A stretch of DNA of 64,000 nucleotides, taken from NCBI GenBank assembly GCA_963970005.1, contig CAXAMN010006668.1, forward strand, positions 1,821,792 through 1,885,791, read 5' to 3'. This stretch comes from Durusdinium trenchii. Lineage: Eukaryota > Sar > Dinophyceae > Suessiales > Symbiodiniaceae. The notes below the pieces were generated by a model. It was not told where the DNA came from, did not search any database, and saw only the letters and a list, made by a program, of their open reading frames with translations. Made by a program: the position numbers and the translations under genes. The first letter of the stretch is position 1, and every line of letters starts with the position of its first letter. Below are positions 36,157 to 47,523 of the stretch, one piece after another.

Positions 36157-37086
36157 TAGTCGATCGTAAGACTCAACGTTGCTGCAAAAGTCCATGAAGA
36201 CACGGATCAAAGAAGAAACACCGGTGCTGCCCTCAACGTGGCTGATTGCTACCGCTACGCTCCCGTTCCCCGTCCTTCCAGGTGGTTGGCTCGTTGGGCG
36301 TGGCGAACCGAAGCTCCTGGGATCCGAACTTCCATATGCCACCGGAGCCTTGGTGCCGGAACCGGTTTTTCCGTCGGGGTGATGGTGTTCGCGCCTGGCA
36401 TCGCCCATAGCGAAAGCAAGGGAAAGGGGTGCGAAAAATAGGTTGTCGGGCTTTGGGACCCATGCAGCATGAGTTTGTCTTGAGGTCTATTTTGGGGATG
36501 CACAGTCACTCTATAAAGATGATAAAGCTTCAGGCAACATATATAGTTCCAGTTACAGTATGTTATATACAATCACACGACGGGCAATGCGTGCGGGTGA
36601 GATCAGATGGGACCCAAATCAACGGGGCGAGGCTCGAACAGAAAGAACATCCATCATCGGTGAAAGTAGGCTTTTGATTAGTATAACTTCTCTCATTTGG
36701 AGTGTAACACAGTGATTAGTCCTCTTCAAACCTAAGAGTCTTCATGATACATCATTTTGCAATATTCTACAGGTTTGTTCTGAAATCAGGAAAGCCCTCA
36801 GAAAGTCCTGACAAAAGGGACACAACATCACCATTGATCCGACTCGGTCCAATGGGGAGATGAGGGCGCAACAAGGTTGTTGTAACAAGGTATACTTAGA
36901 TTCACATATAACCATGTGTGGTTGCAGCAGTCCAACCATCCAACTGCGTATAACACCTAATGTGAAACCTCGCCACCTTCTGTTTGGACAGGGTTTCCTA
37001 CATTTAACATCTGCTACAATTTGAGGTCCCCAAATAGATATAGAAATAACTTCCAAAACGTTCTGAGCCGGGATTCCCTTCTCTTT
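36157..37086. other. Host DNA, no firm gene
   Basis: A GC-rich island at 36190-36390 is open on both strands (a plus frame contains SSWDPNFHMPPEPW). It could hold an exon, but strand and frame cannot be settled. The rest is AT-rich. Confidence 0.35.
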
Positions 37087-37227
37087 GTATGGACTGGACT
37101 TCGCTTCATCAGACTTCGCACGCCCTGGACCTGAGGAGATCTACCCCTGGTCGGAGCTCCCCTCCGCCCTCTTGTACAACTACAAGCGATTGCAGGCGGA
37201 TTTGGGGGCTCTCACGGCAGACTGGGG
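37087..37227 (+). CDS. Candidate host exon
   Basis: Open frame with GLDFASSDFARPGPEEIYPW and SELPSALLYNYKRLQADLGA, ending at GG|GTCAGT. GC-rich with C/G-ending codons. The family is not recognised. A further small island at about 37264-37292 may be the next exon. Confidence 0.37.
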
Positions 37228-38871
37228 GTCAGTTGCTTTCGTTTACTGTAGTTTTGTGCAGAGCCACGCTGGAGCGCCGCTGGTGGAAGACAGTCACATC
37301 CCATCTTGGATCACAGAATGGAACCTGTCCTGCAATGCAGTTCGTTTGTATTTTTCGATGAAGTCGGGTTGTGATCCACATCCTTCATTCTTATTGTTTT
37401 CTTACAGAGAAATGAACTTGTTTGATCTTCTTATTGTCGAGTTCTTCCTGACAAATTGTTTAGTCAGATGAGGGAACCCTCAACGTCCACTGGCCAGTCG
37501 AGCACGAGTGACAGCTTCGGGTGGTGTGCAAATATGTTCTGTGCCATTTTCTGTGCATCAGCAGGCCATCACTTGCACGCCATCACTTGCTGTGCATCTA
37601 CTGTGCATCGTTTCGCCCAGTTCTACCTCTCTCGCGGTGATCACCGGCCAGAGCTCATGAACGCGAGGAGCGGTCTGACATGGTTTGACCGTGTTTTGCG
37701 GCTGAGGACGTCCTCAAAGCAAAACCATCTTATGCGTCCACAACCTAAAATGAAAAGATTGAAAATAAGAGCGATGCCCTCTCAGTAATAATAATAATAA
37801 TTATTATTATATATAATATATATATATATATATGATTAAGAGCCACGTCGAATGTCTAGGAGAAAATACGCAGGGTAAAGCTGTGGTGGGATTGAGCAAT
37901 GCGCAGAGTATTTGATCGCGTTCTGGATCTTGCCGGAAATCATTGATTCAGGAAGAACTATTGATGTCGATTTCGTTGTGTCCTTGACATCTTAAAGAGT
38001 GTTCATGCTGCGAATGCCTGCAAGGAAACCTGTACAACCAGCCTGCTACCCAAGCGCCCAAAGAAGGTTGTTAGTAGAAAAAGACCTTTTTCCATCTTGG
38101 AAAGTGTTTCCAGAGTTCAATTGGGAAAACTATGGAAAGCTGATGTTTCTCCTGTCATCCCTTCGTTTCTTCCCTTCTGGCACCCCATGGCTGAGAAATG
38201 CTGGCCTTGACGCATGGAGTCGGCAGGATGTTCAAGTACTGGGAGGCTCTCTTCACCTCAGTGGAGAACCAGGCGATTGTTCGACGAGTTTGGCGCGTGT
38301 TGGCAAATGTTGTTGGTTTTATGTTTTTCCACGAAGGACCTGGGCACAAAAGGGCACCTCCCTTCCCACCGACCTGAGAAGAAACCCTGCAGGGTTTAAT
38401 GGTGACTTGGGTGAATGGAAGGCCATCCTGCACCGTTACCTAACATTTACCATCACCATTGAATCTTATCATATATGGCAGAATGGATGATTTGTCCTTC
38501 CTAATGAGATGGGTCACGTATTTCAAATGCCTTATTTTGGAGCACCCTCCAGGTCACCATAGAGTTTCGTATTGTGTGGTTCATTTGCAAGTTAATCACC
38601 TCTATGGTCAACCCCGAGATCTACGCATCCTATCCATGCAACAGCTGACAGCCTCAAACAAACGCAATGAAGTCAGTAATATAACTTTGTTTTAAAAAAA
38701 GAAAACATATTTCAACATGTTATATATATATATATATGTGTTATACTTGTATTGAAATCATCATCCCACTTCTTCACGACTCCGGTCAGTCTCCCAGAAT
38801 GGATCGTTTTTCGCCGTGGACACCGGTGGACTTGGCGTCAACTCCGCCTTGGGACCAGATCGTGTCGCCAG
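37228..38871. other. Intron-like DNA with AT microsatellites
   Basis: (ATA)n/(TA)n run at about 37786-37834 and (TA)n at 38720-38737. No sustained coding frame with exon-like borders. Confidence 0.5.
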
Positions 38872-38970
38872 GATGAGTTGTTTGACCACGAGTTCGTGGA
38901 CTACATGGCGGAGATGACACAAGCGGTCGCTGTGTTGGGGAAGATGTGGCTGTTTGGGAAGAAAAGGAAG
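38872..38970 (+). CDS. Candidate host exon, 33 codons, phase 0
   Basis: Between CGCCAG| and |GTCTTG. Fully open, with DELFDHEFVDYMAEMTQAVA and VLGKMWLFGKKRK. Length is a multiple of three. Amphipathic, family not recognised. Confidence 0.42.
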
Positions 38971-39727
38971 GTCTTGGGCGGTTCTTGATGAGTCTAGTTA
39001 GTAGAAGATGCAGGTGCGGGAAGGACAAGCAGCACGGAATGGACATCATGTCCATTGTGACCTGTGGATAGGCTGATAGGATCCTGTGGAGTATTCCTCA
39101 TCGCCAAAACAGGTGGGACTTGGCAGGTGAGTTTTGCTAGCCACAGCAAAACATGGAACGATGATTGATGGATGGTGTCTAGAATTGACAAAGTGTCCTA
39201 GTCTCATTGGTGAGGTCAGCAGTCCTACAAAGAGACATCACACAGAGATGAGCACCGCTACCTTTGCTCTATGAATTTGTTCACCACCTCTATTGAGGGC
39301 AAGTTCATGTAATGTAAGGCAACAACAGTGAACCGTCCTGGCAGAGCAGTGGCTTTGACTTAGAGTTCAGTGTTCTAATGCCCTTGTTACTAGTAGCTTC
39401 TTGTTGCTAGTAGTGATGCCAGGAGCTAGTAGTAGCTTCTAGCTACTAGTAGTAATGCTCTTGTTCTAGTCTATAGTTCTGTTCTGCAATTATGACATGT
39501 TGTGACGAGGCACAACATGTGAGGCCTTCGTACACAAGGGGGATGGCATGTAGGGATAGGCATCCGACTTTTGCAATGATAAATACATACGTGGTCGATA
39601 GAAAGAAGGTTGTAGAAGCTTTTTATGGAAATAAGGTTGCAGAAGGGTTGGAAGTGAAGCTGCAGGGCTTTGGTGTTTCCTTTAGACATCTTTAGACTCT
39701 ATACTCTAGACCCCTCTTGTTTGTCAG
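38971..39727. other. Intron-like DNA with ACTAGTA repeat array
   Basis: 39382-39470 carries units of the type TTACTAGTAGCTTCTTG, in opposite orientation to the array at 4861-4925. No exon seen. Confidence 0.45.
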
Positions 39728-39868
39728 CGATACTGCAACTTCCCTGAGAACAATGACACCAACACCAGCTACCAAAGCGGTGGCAGCCGTCGCTTGCTCT
39801 CACGGCGCTTGGGCTCCCGCGTGGACCACGGTGATGGGACCTATTCCGTGGAGATGCTTTGGCAATGA
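39728..39868 (+). CDS. Candidate host exon, Ig/filamin-like tail
   Basis: After TTTGTCAG the frame reads RYCNFPENNDTNTSYQSGGS, then SRVDHGDGTYSVEMLWQ, and ends in TGA TGA (39866). The V-D-x-G-D-G-T-Y-x-V pattern is typical of filamin-type or other immunoglobulin-like beta sandwiches. It may be a terminal exon. Confidence 0.42.
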   Translation, partial: RYCNFPENNDTNTSYQSGGSRRLLSRRLGSRVDHGDGTYSVEMLWQ

Positions 39869-41017
39869 TGAGGGGCTGGAGGGTGAGCAAGTCAACGGAA
39901 ACCAATGATTCTCACCAGGGTCCTCGAGATCTTAAACAAAAAAACAAAGCAAGGGAATACACACACAAATTTTGTTTTAAACAAAGGATTCGGTCCCGTC
40001 TCAGGGTGATTGATGATCAAAGATGTAAGCCTAAGGAAGCAAGAATAGACACAACAGGATGACTGTCATCTCATGACTATATTTATGACCAACACAAAGA
40101 AATACAAAGAACTGTTATTCTCCCTGTCACTGGTCTAAATATATCCTCCCGCCTGGCCTGCAGAGCTTGGAATCATTTTTGTTGCCTCTTTCCAATGGAA
40201 GATCAGACACACTTGTGAGGCCATAGAAAAACGCGTGGCCATGCACAACGCCGCACACTTTTTCCCCATGAATGGACACCTTCAAAGTAGCACATACCAC
40301 AATTGGACCCCTGCGCACAGGTCTGGACCATGATTCCGCAGGGATTTCTCTTTCATCAACTCTTCCCGAAACCGTCCCGAACTCCGCACACCCCGGTACG
40401 GACCACGAACACCCCGTTACGGCACCCGGGTCTTACTCAGTGCTTTGCTCAGGATCAACTCAGAGGACTTAAAACCAGCGGATCCGGACCACCCGCTGCG
40501 GCGCCTGTCTGCGGCCGCTGGGCGGATGGTTGGAAGCCCTGCGGGGCAGCCGGGGGCAGCCGGTGCGCGTTCGTGGTTCTCCAAGATGGAGACTTCTGCA
40601 AGTCCGCCGGTGTTCTGCTACGAGCCCTCGGTTGTTTTTGGGCTGCGTGGAAGCAACCTGCGAGAATGCTTTTAACAGTTGGTTCAAGATGGTTCAAGAT
40701 GGTTGTTGATTCATAGTTTGGGGCATTTCTTCGGCCAGAGTTCGATGCCCTGTGAAGATTGCAATGGGTTTCGAAGTGAATTACAGCTCGATGAGTCAGC
40801 TGCTTTGGGCAGAGGATGGCGATGGCCCAGCTCTGGCTCTGAAGCTGAATGCTTCACCTGACATGGGAAGATCATTACCTGATATTGAAAGACTGTTTGA
40901 GATTCCACTGTTGTTTTTGTGCAGAAAAAGATGGATACACCCAGAGAGTCCCAGGGGTATCCTCGGGGTATCCTTTGCACATACTTAGACTTACTGGATA
41001 CTCAGCTGCTCAGGCAG
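39869..41017. other. Host DNA with possible unplaced exons
   Basis: A GC-rich island (about 40470-40640) is open in several frames. Another island, about 40755-40860, reads AMGFEVNYSSMSQLLWAEDG in one frame. Neither has clear borders. Confidence 0.3.
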
Positions 41018-41082
41018 GTCGACGGTTGGATGACAACGAACCACCTTGGAAGTACAAGGCTTGGGTCACCCCAGAGAGGATC
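41018..41082 (+). CDS. Candidate host exon (short)
   Basis: Between GGCAG| and |GTGTCT, one frame reads RRLDDNEPPWKYKAWVTPER. The Trp-rich, charged composition is protein-like. Family not recognised. Confidence 0.33.
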
Positions 41083-42700
41083 GTGTCTTGGCTAAGTGAG
41101 GGAGGATTAAAAAAACAAAGCCGGTTGGAGATTTGGTGGATCAGGTGTGCAAATCAGAGATCCATTTGCAGTTCCGCTGGAGTTGGTGTAGAAGCGTTCC
41201 CTCTTCAGTTGTGGTGGCAAGAGTTCTTTGGGTTGCCCTTCCTTAAATCCTCCGCTGCGGTACCACACAAGTAGCTGCCAAAATTGATAGCTCGCAAGTT
41301 TGGTTGTGCTTTGATTCATTGCTCGGGTGTTTGCACCTGAATTCCAAACACTCCGAATATATATGGTCATATATATGTATATGCGACGACTCCTGTAACA
41401 TCAGGCCTTCACATACATGAATGACACCAACACACACACCCACACATTTATGTTTCTCATAAGTGTATCACAAATTGATCGAGATTTTATGGTTTCCGGA
41501 GGCATTGGATATAAACCACGCATGACATGAGATTATGACACAGCATGTGGTAATTAGTGGATGAGATAGAAAGCGTTCGGTCATGAGGCAACTAGTGGAT
41601 GAGATATCATGTGGCAACATGATGACTTCGTCGCTGTGCCCCCAGCTCCTATGTCATTCGCCCAGCCTATTCTTATGCCCTGAGTATACCCCAAACACAT
41701 GTCATGAGACGGCCTTGCCAGCTTCCAGCTTTCGCCGCGAGACCGGAAGAAGGAGCAGCGTGCTTCCGCTCGCTCAGCTTCGGCTTCCGCTCGCGTGTGT
41801 GCCCCGAAGTCAGGAAATCGAAGCGGACATCGGAAAGGCCAATCTCAAATTCCTGGTGCCTTGGGCACGACAGATGGAGCGTGGCAAATGGCAGCCGCAC
41901 GAAACAGCCAACAGCAAACAGAATTAGTCGCCCAAACGACTTGGGGGAGTGATAGATGGTCATGGTGTGGGGAAGGAGAAGATGTTTTCCCAAAAGACAG
42001 GAGTCCGGGACGCGGCGATGAAATAGGTGGTTTCTGGCATCCTTTGGGCAAAGTTCCCGATTTGTCCTCGACTTGAGGCATAGAATCTAGTTTGGACTCA
42101 AAAGGGTTTGAGATCACCACAAGCATGCGCGCATGCACACAAACAGCTCGAATTTGGACCAGCACTGCAGAAAGGGGAGAAGAATAGCCGCATAGTATAG
42201 GAAGAGAGGCTTCGCTTTTGCAGGCATATCGTAGGAGGAAAAAAGGATATATATCAGACATGAATTGATTCGTCCGAGTCCGGGGTTTGGGCCGTGGGGC
42301 GGTCGCCGAGCGAAGGAAGACCCAGACAGGATGATGAAACGGTACTTCCATCCTGGTGTCCGTTTATGAGCAAACATTCCACATGAGAAGACGCGTGTGC
42401 AACATGGGAATGAGCCAATGTCCAAATCACCGGAGTTGATCCATTCCCATGCTTATGCGCCATTGACATGGCAATCACCATGGCACCCATTTCCAGCATG
42501 GCGCCTCACCGGCTAAAGGACAAGATCTACACCCTGGAAAATTCACGTGGAACCTGAATCCCACTGGGTTGTAGAGGAAATAGTCTTCCTTGCAGGTCCA
42601 TTTTCGGAATCAATGTTTTTTTTGTATATGTACCTTTTCATACCTGTTCCATGCATGTTTCACACCTCCGGCACCATGATGCCAACGATGCCACCGCCAG
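41083..42700. other. Intron-like host DNA
   Basis: No firm exon. A GC-rich patch (41715-41900) is open on both strands. AT and CA microsatellite fragments occur near 41360-41450. Confidence 0.35.
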
Positions 42701-42850
42701 GTGCAGTACTGCAACCTGTGGAACCCCACAGCGACCAACTGGGGCGCCTGCATGTCGCTCGAAAGGGAAAACGGAGGTGCTCACTACTGTGCTCCGGATT
42801 CGGGGACCTGTGCTTCGGATGAAACAAAGGGTTTCAACCATGGCTCTATG
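42701..42850 (+). CDS. Candidate host exon, cysteine-rich, 50 codons
   Basis: Between CCGCCAG| and |GTCCAT, exactly 150 bases and fully open: VQYCNLWNPTATNWGACMSL, then ENGGAHYCAPDSGTCASDET. Four Cys in 50 residues suggest a disulfide-stabilised, probably extracellular or lumenal module. The family is not recognised. Confidence 0.5.
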
Positions 42851-43364
42851 GTCCATAGTAATCATTGTGGGTGTTTCAGGATGTTTCAGGTATCGATGAT
42901 GTTGACACGTTTTCCATATATGGACTGTTTAGGGCAGTATGCAGCGCACCAAAAGCGGACCCCGCGTTCGCGCCATGCTCGGTTTGTCGTGCATGGTCTC
43001 ATTGACCAAGGGGTGTGCTGGTTGGTTCCACCTTTGAAACATACTAGGTCGGTCCACCCACCGGCAGGGTCGGTCCTTTTGATTGATGTATGTTGAGAGA
43101 TTTTCGATATTTTGAAACAAGTCCCATACAGGCCATACATTGAAAACAGTGCATCAAAACATGTTGAAATGTCCCTGGCATTGTTTTGACAGCACGTCGT
43201 GTTGTTGCTAATGTGGCTTGGCCCGTGTGGCGTCGACGTTGATTAGTGGGGGTCAGTTGGTGGGATGTTAGGCATCTCATGCTTGACAGCAGGAGGCTTG
43301 AATTGGCTTGACATGATTGGCAGAACCTCGCTTGTTGCCTTGGACGTACGAGGATCGCTTAGAG
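42851..43364. other. Intron-like host DNA
   Basis: No coding frame with convincing borders. Nothing else notable. Confidence 0.4.
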
Positions 43365-44006
43365 ATGCGTTAACATTATAATGTCTGCACGACCCCTTTA
43401 TTCTAGAAGTTGATCATCTTGAAAAATAGAAGCAACACAAAAGCAACAGAAGTGCAAACCAAAAAAGCGCTAGCAAAACAAAGAAGCAACCAAGAAAGCA
43501 AAACAAAGTGCAACAAAAAGCAATCAGAAGCGAAACAAAGAGCAACCAAGAAAGCAAAAAAATAAAGTGTAACCAAAAAAGGCACAAACAAAACAAAGAG
43601 GTCCCTGAGGATTCTGCACTCAACCGGGCTTTCTGGTGCACGTTTTGGAAGGGTCCACTTTCTGGCGCACTTTCTGTTGCACTTTTGGTCGCATTTTTGT
43701 CGCTGTTGTTTCGTGTTTTTGCTTTTTGGCGAAAAAACAGCGAACAAAAAGCGACCAAAAGTGCACCAGAAAGTGGACCCTCCCAAAAAGTGCGCCAGAA
43801 AGTGGACCCTTACAAAAAGCGCGCCAGAAAGCCCGGCTTGTTTTGCTAGTGCTTTTTTGGTTGCACTTGTTTGTTTTGCATTTATTTTGCTTTCTTGGTT
43901 GCTCTTTGTTGTGCTAGTGCTTTTTGGTTTGCACTTTTTTGTTTTCTTTTTCAATGTTGTTTTTTCTAGAATAAAGCCACCTCTGGTGGACATAACGTTA
44001 ACACAT
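43365..44006. mobile_element. Palindromic MITE-like element, 642 bp
   Basis: The ends are inverted: ATGCGTTAACATTAT on the left and the complement of ATGTGTTAACGTTAT on the right, then CTTTATTCTAGAA shared on both sides. The interior is a long imperfect palindrome built of AAGCAACCAAGAAAGCAAAA-type units on the left and their complements on the right, with GTGCACCAGAAAGTGGACCC-type units near the centre. The transcript could fold into one long hairpin. There is no coding capacity; long frames here are artefacts of the low-complexity sequence. No convincing target duplication. Confidence 0.7.
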
Positions 44007-44984
44007 ACTTAAGTTCAACAGAATGCCAAGAGGGATCTCTTCGAGAATCCGGCGGTCATAGTATTTCTTTTATGTTCTTTCTGTTACATTTAAAGCCGCT
44101 TTGCTTCCAATGTTGGCAAACACCTTGTGCTATCAATGGCCAGTGTGCCCGCAAAGATGTTTCAAGCCTCACACCCACTGACCGCAAACCAAAGGCCTGC
44201 TGCGCACCCCATCAGGTCTCTTTTGTTACAGGGTGGTCTATGACCAAAAGAACGATGAGCTGGGCAGAATGCTCAAATCAAAAGAATGAACACCAAGCCG
44301 TGAACCCCTTCGGGACGCTTAAGTGCCACGTGCCAAAAGCCCCGGCACGTCCTGCCGCTTTCGGACGCTTCGCGCGTGCACTGAGGACTGGCCGCGCTGG
44401 CGCGGGAGACATCGTAAAGCTCGAAGGCTACTGCAGTGGTACACAGATCTTCTGGCCTTTCCCCAAGGCGACTCGGTTGGTACTGCGGTCTCACCTCCGA
44501 ACCACTGTCAGACAGTGACGTTTGCAGAATCACTTGGGGTTGTGGCTCCCGACTCTGAACATGCCAAAAATCGCCTCATCGCTTCTGGCTGGAGGAATCA
44601 CGTGTTTTCTGTGTTCAATCGGTACTAGTTTAGCTTTGGATTGGTTTCCCGTGATGAAAAGCAATCTTTTTATGTCGTGGCCTCAAAACTTTACTTCATA
44701 TATATATAATATTTACATACATATGAGTCATATGAGTGAATAATAAGCAACACACTTTGTGCATGAAATCTATCAAGAACATCTGCAGGCCTTCGTTTGA
44801 TGGGACTCGGACTGAGGTTTCCTTGACCTTGGGCGGCTTGCTGGTCTATGATGACACCGCGGCCATGGGCATAGAACAGGAGCCTCCGGCCCAACATATC
44901 ACCCCGCCAGATGTTTTTTTGTGTTCGTTCGATGTTTGCTGAGCTTTGAAGGGCTAAGAAACCAAGATAGTCATCCTAGTTCAG
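44007..44984. other. Host DNA, possible exon at about 44790-44880
   Basis: One island reads FDGTRTEVSLTLGGLLVYDD followed by TAAMGIEQ. It precedes the exon at 44985 and could belong to the same gene. Borders are unclear. An AT microsatellite lies near 44698-44712. Confidence 0.3.
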
Positions 44985-45077
44985 GATAGAGACTTCTACT
45001 TGGAGAACATGGAGGGTCGTGAACGAGTCTTGGGCATGGATGGCTGGAGCTACAAATGGTACGACCGCGGCCAAGCC
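44985..45077 (+). CDS. Candidate host exon, beta-trefoil-like, phase 0
   Basis: Between GTTCAG| and |GTGCCT, 31 codons: DRDFYLENMEGRERVLGMDG then WSYKWYDRGQA. Pattern of short strands and turns as in MIR/fascin/ricin-type beta-trefoil repeats. Similar exons follow at 46140, 46692 and 47403, suggesting one multi-exon gene. Confidence 0.5.
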
Positions 45078-46139
45078 GTGCCTTAGCTGGAAGGGCACGC
45101 CGCAGACCAATGGATGAACTAGTCTTCCTTTGCAAAGTCCCTTTGGGTTAAAGTGGATGCCAAAGTCAACGCCAGGACTGAACGAAACAGGACGTCAAGC
45201 ACGGTGACCGGATGACTGTGTGTGAAGGCCATTAGCTCTAGTACCAGAGCAGGTGCTCCCCGGTAGTTGAAGGGAGATGGCCCCCTTACGCTTTGTAAGT
45301 GTTTGTTTCCCATTCTCCACCTTCATTGGGACTTCTGTGGGACTTGGATCTGCGGTCACGCGCTTGGAAGATGTTGGAAGAAGGAAGGCCAGCGTCGGTC
45401 CTAGGTGGCTGGTCGATCCGCATCATGTCATGTACTTACTATAGAATTATATTATGTATTTATAGATATTTATGGCATAGTGTACGATATAGTTTTTTTG
45501 TTGTTTTTTGTAATCTACTTATATATGTACTATCCACATAGTGTACCATATCTTTATTATCCGAATCCGACGAATCGGCCTGTTCCTTCGCTCCGGGGTC
45601 CGGGCATCGTCGCCTTCAGCTCGGCCCAAGAGGACGTGTAGACAGACATGCACCCCTTCCCGGCAGTTCAAAGGGGATGGGTTTCTGAAAGCCCCCAAAA
45701 TGGGTGGAAAAAACACATGTATACTAGAGCAAGAAGTCGGTTTGGACAAGGGGCCCTTTGAACACGAAACCTGGTCGATTGATAAATTTCGCAGGGCTAC
45801 ACCCGTCCAGCTTCCCACTAACCGCAGCCTGCTGCGAGTTGGGAAGATGATGTTCTTCTACGCGCCGGGATCTCGTTTGACTCGTTTGAAGGTCGAACAT
45901 TTAGAAACCAGCCCCACAGAGTGACGATGTGTGGCGATCCCGACATGGAGGGTCCAGGTTGGTTCGTTGTGATGTCTGTCTTTTTCAAGGCAGCAGTTGT
46001 TTAGTTCTGACATGCTTACACTTACTTTACCCCTAATTACCTAATTAGATGCATGGCGGTTCTACCAGATGTTTTGCTTCTTACTCCCCCCACATCAGCT
46101 CGCCTGTCACACTCACTCTTCTCAGCTCGCCTCTCCCAG
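45078..46139. other. Intron-like host DNA
   Basis: An open frame at 45541-45924 has no domain signature. The region ends in a pyrimidine-rich acceptor, CTCTCCCAG. Confidence 0.4.
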
Positions 46140-46250
46140 GGCACCAAAGATACCTGGCAGATCCGCTCCGCGGATCCGGGCATCACAGTGATCGGCTCCG
46201 ATAGCCGGGTGTTTATCCGGAACATGAACACAGGACGAGCGCTGACTGGG
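46140..46250 (+). CDS. Candidate host exon, MIR/beta-trefoil-like, phase 0
   Basis: Between CTCTCCCAG| and |GTGCGG, 37 codons: GTKDTWQIRSADPGITVIGS then DSRVFIRNMNTGRALTG. The W-x-I...G-x-x-V-x-I-R-N-x-x-T-G-R-x-L pattern resembles MIR domains (inositol trisphosphate receptor and mannosyltransferase family). Confidence 0.52.
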
Positions 46251-46691
46251 GTGCGGTAGAAACGACCCTGTTTTGTTCGGACCAGATGAAGAGGTCCGAT
46301 TTTCGGAGAGGTAGCAGGTTGATGGTTGACTCATCGTTTTGGGGAAGAAGTTCCATCAGCTTTGCACCAAGGGCGGCTACCGTCACGTCGTGGTTGGAGT
46401 TTCGAACTAGAACTAGAGCCAGACCTAGTCAAGGTGAGGCTCAGGGTTGGAGATTGGGCCCCATGGAGTTTTGCGGGGGAGCCTTAGGCGAATTCTTGTG
46501 GTTGAAAAATTGTACATGTAGACTCTTGATTATGTGTCAACCCTCCATCTGGATTGTGAAACAGTGAAACCTTCTTCATGCTGGGGGTAGGGGTAGGGTG
46601 ATGATTTGCGAGACAGGGAAGGTGGCGAGTTGGCGATGCCCTAGTACAAAGGTGGCCTGGTCTATGACATTACGACTGCCTATGCGGGCAG

Positions 46692-46762
46692 GACGACACA
46701 TCCAGGACAACAATGGAAATGTGCGAATGAGCAGCAACACTGGTGGCTGGGAGAAGTTCAAG
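46692..46762 (+). CDS. Candidate host exon, fascin-like, possible GC donor
   Basis: After GCGGGCAG| the frame reads RHIQDNNGNVRMSSNTGGWE then KFK (GNVR...WEKF, as in fascin-type trefoils), up to AAG|GCACGG. A GC donor would be non-canonical but such donors are frequent in dinoflagellates. Otherwise the exon extends to at least KARDIC. Confidence 0.45.
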
Positions 46763-47402
46763 GCACGGGACATTTGCAAGCAGCCAAACTCTCATGTCGT
46801 ATGGGCCGGGCCGGGTGGGTTAAGGGGTAAATAGGGACTATCATCTGCCTGCGAGATGTTTCTATAAAGCTCTTGCAACAGGGGTTTAACGGTTTAACCC
46901 ATGGACTCCTGCCCCATGTTGTGACCACGTGGCCAACGTCGCCCCCGTGTGGCAGATAACTGCGGCGTCGAACGCTTGGCAGATCCACCTGGAGGCTGAA
47001 TTCTTGATGTTCAAATGTAGAAAAAAATATCCCAGGAGCTTCCTGAGATTTTGAGATCACAAACAGGCCTTGAAAAGGTCACTTACCAATCCTGAAGAGG
47101 TCACTGGGAAGGTCCTGGTCTATAGTCTATATGTAGGAACGTTATTGGGGTCAAGAACTCACTCCAACCCGTGAGAGGCGTGTCCGAAACCCTCCCATGT
47201 CACAGTTTGAAGACATGTTGGATATGTTAATGTTGGACGTCATCTCGATTGCTCTTGAACAACGCTCAGTCGTGAGCTTTTCTTCATCTCATTGCACCGA
47301 ACCTTTGCCAAACGTCTGTAAATAAACACCGACCACACCGGTGCTTTCACCACCCTTCACGGGCACCCTTTGTGTGGTTGGGTGTCGAGGTCTTGGATGC
47401 AG
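46763..47402. other. Intron-like host DNA
   Basis: No exon seen. Ends in GGATGCAG. Confidence 0.4.
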
Positions 47403-47523
47403 GAGGAGGAAAGGTCTACCTCCAGAGCCATCGCGGGGCATACTTGGCCATTCGCGAAGACAAGAATTGGGGAAGTGCCCTGTCTGCTGTGCGAATGTGC
47501 AGTGGGGACAGGATTGGCAGGAG
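47403..47523 (+). CDS. Candidate host exon, fascin/beta-trefoil-like
   Basis: Between GATGCAG| and |GTAGGG, the frame reads GGKVYLQSHRGAYLAIREDK then NWGSALSAVRMCSGDRIGR. The KVYLQSHRGxYL core is typical of fascin/actin-crosslinking or related trefoil repeats. It probably belongs to the same gene as the preceding three exons. Confidence 0.52.

Noticed and set aside
37786-37834. AT-rich tract as a possible replication origin or promoter
   Set aside because: It is an ATA/TA microsatellite like several others here; nothing specific supports regulation.
43403-43993. Overlapping ORFs of 90-200 codons on both strands
   Set aside because: They arise from a low-complexity palindromic element; translations are Lys/Gln or Phe/Leu-rich with no domain.
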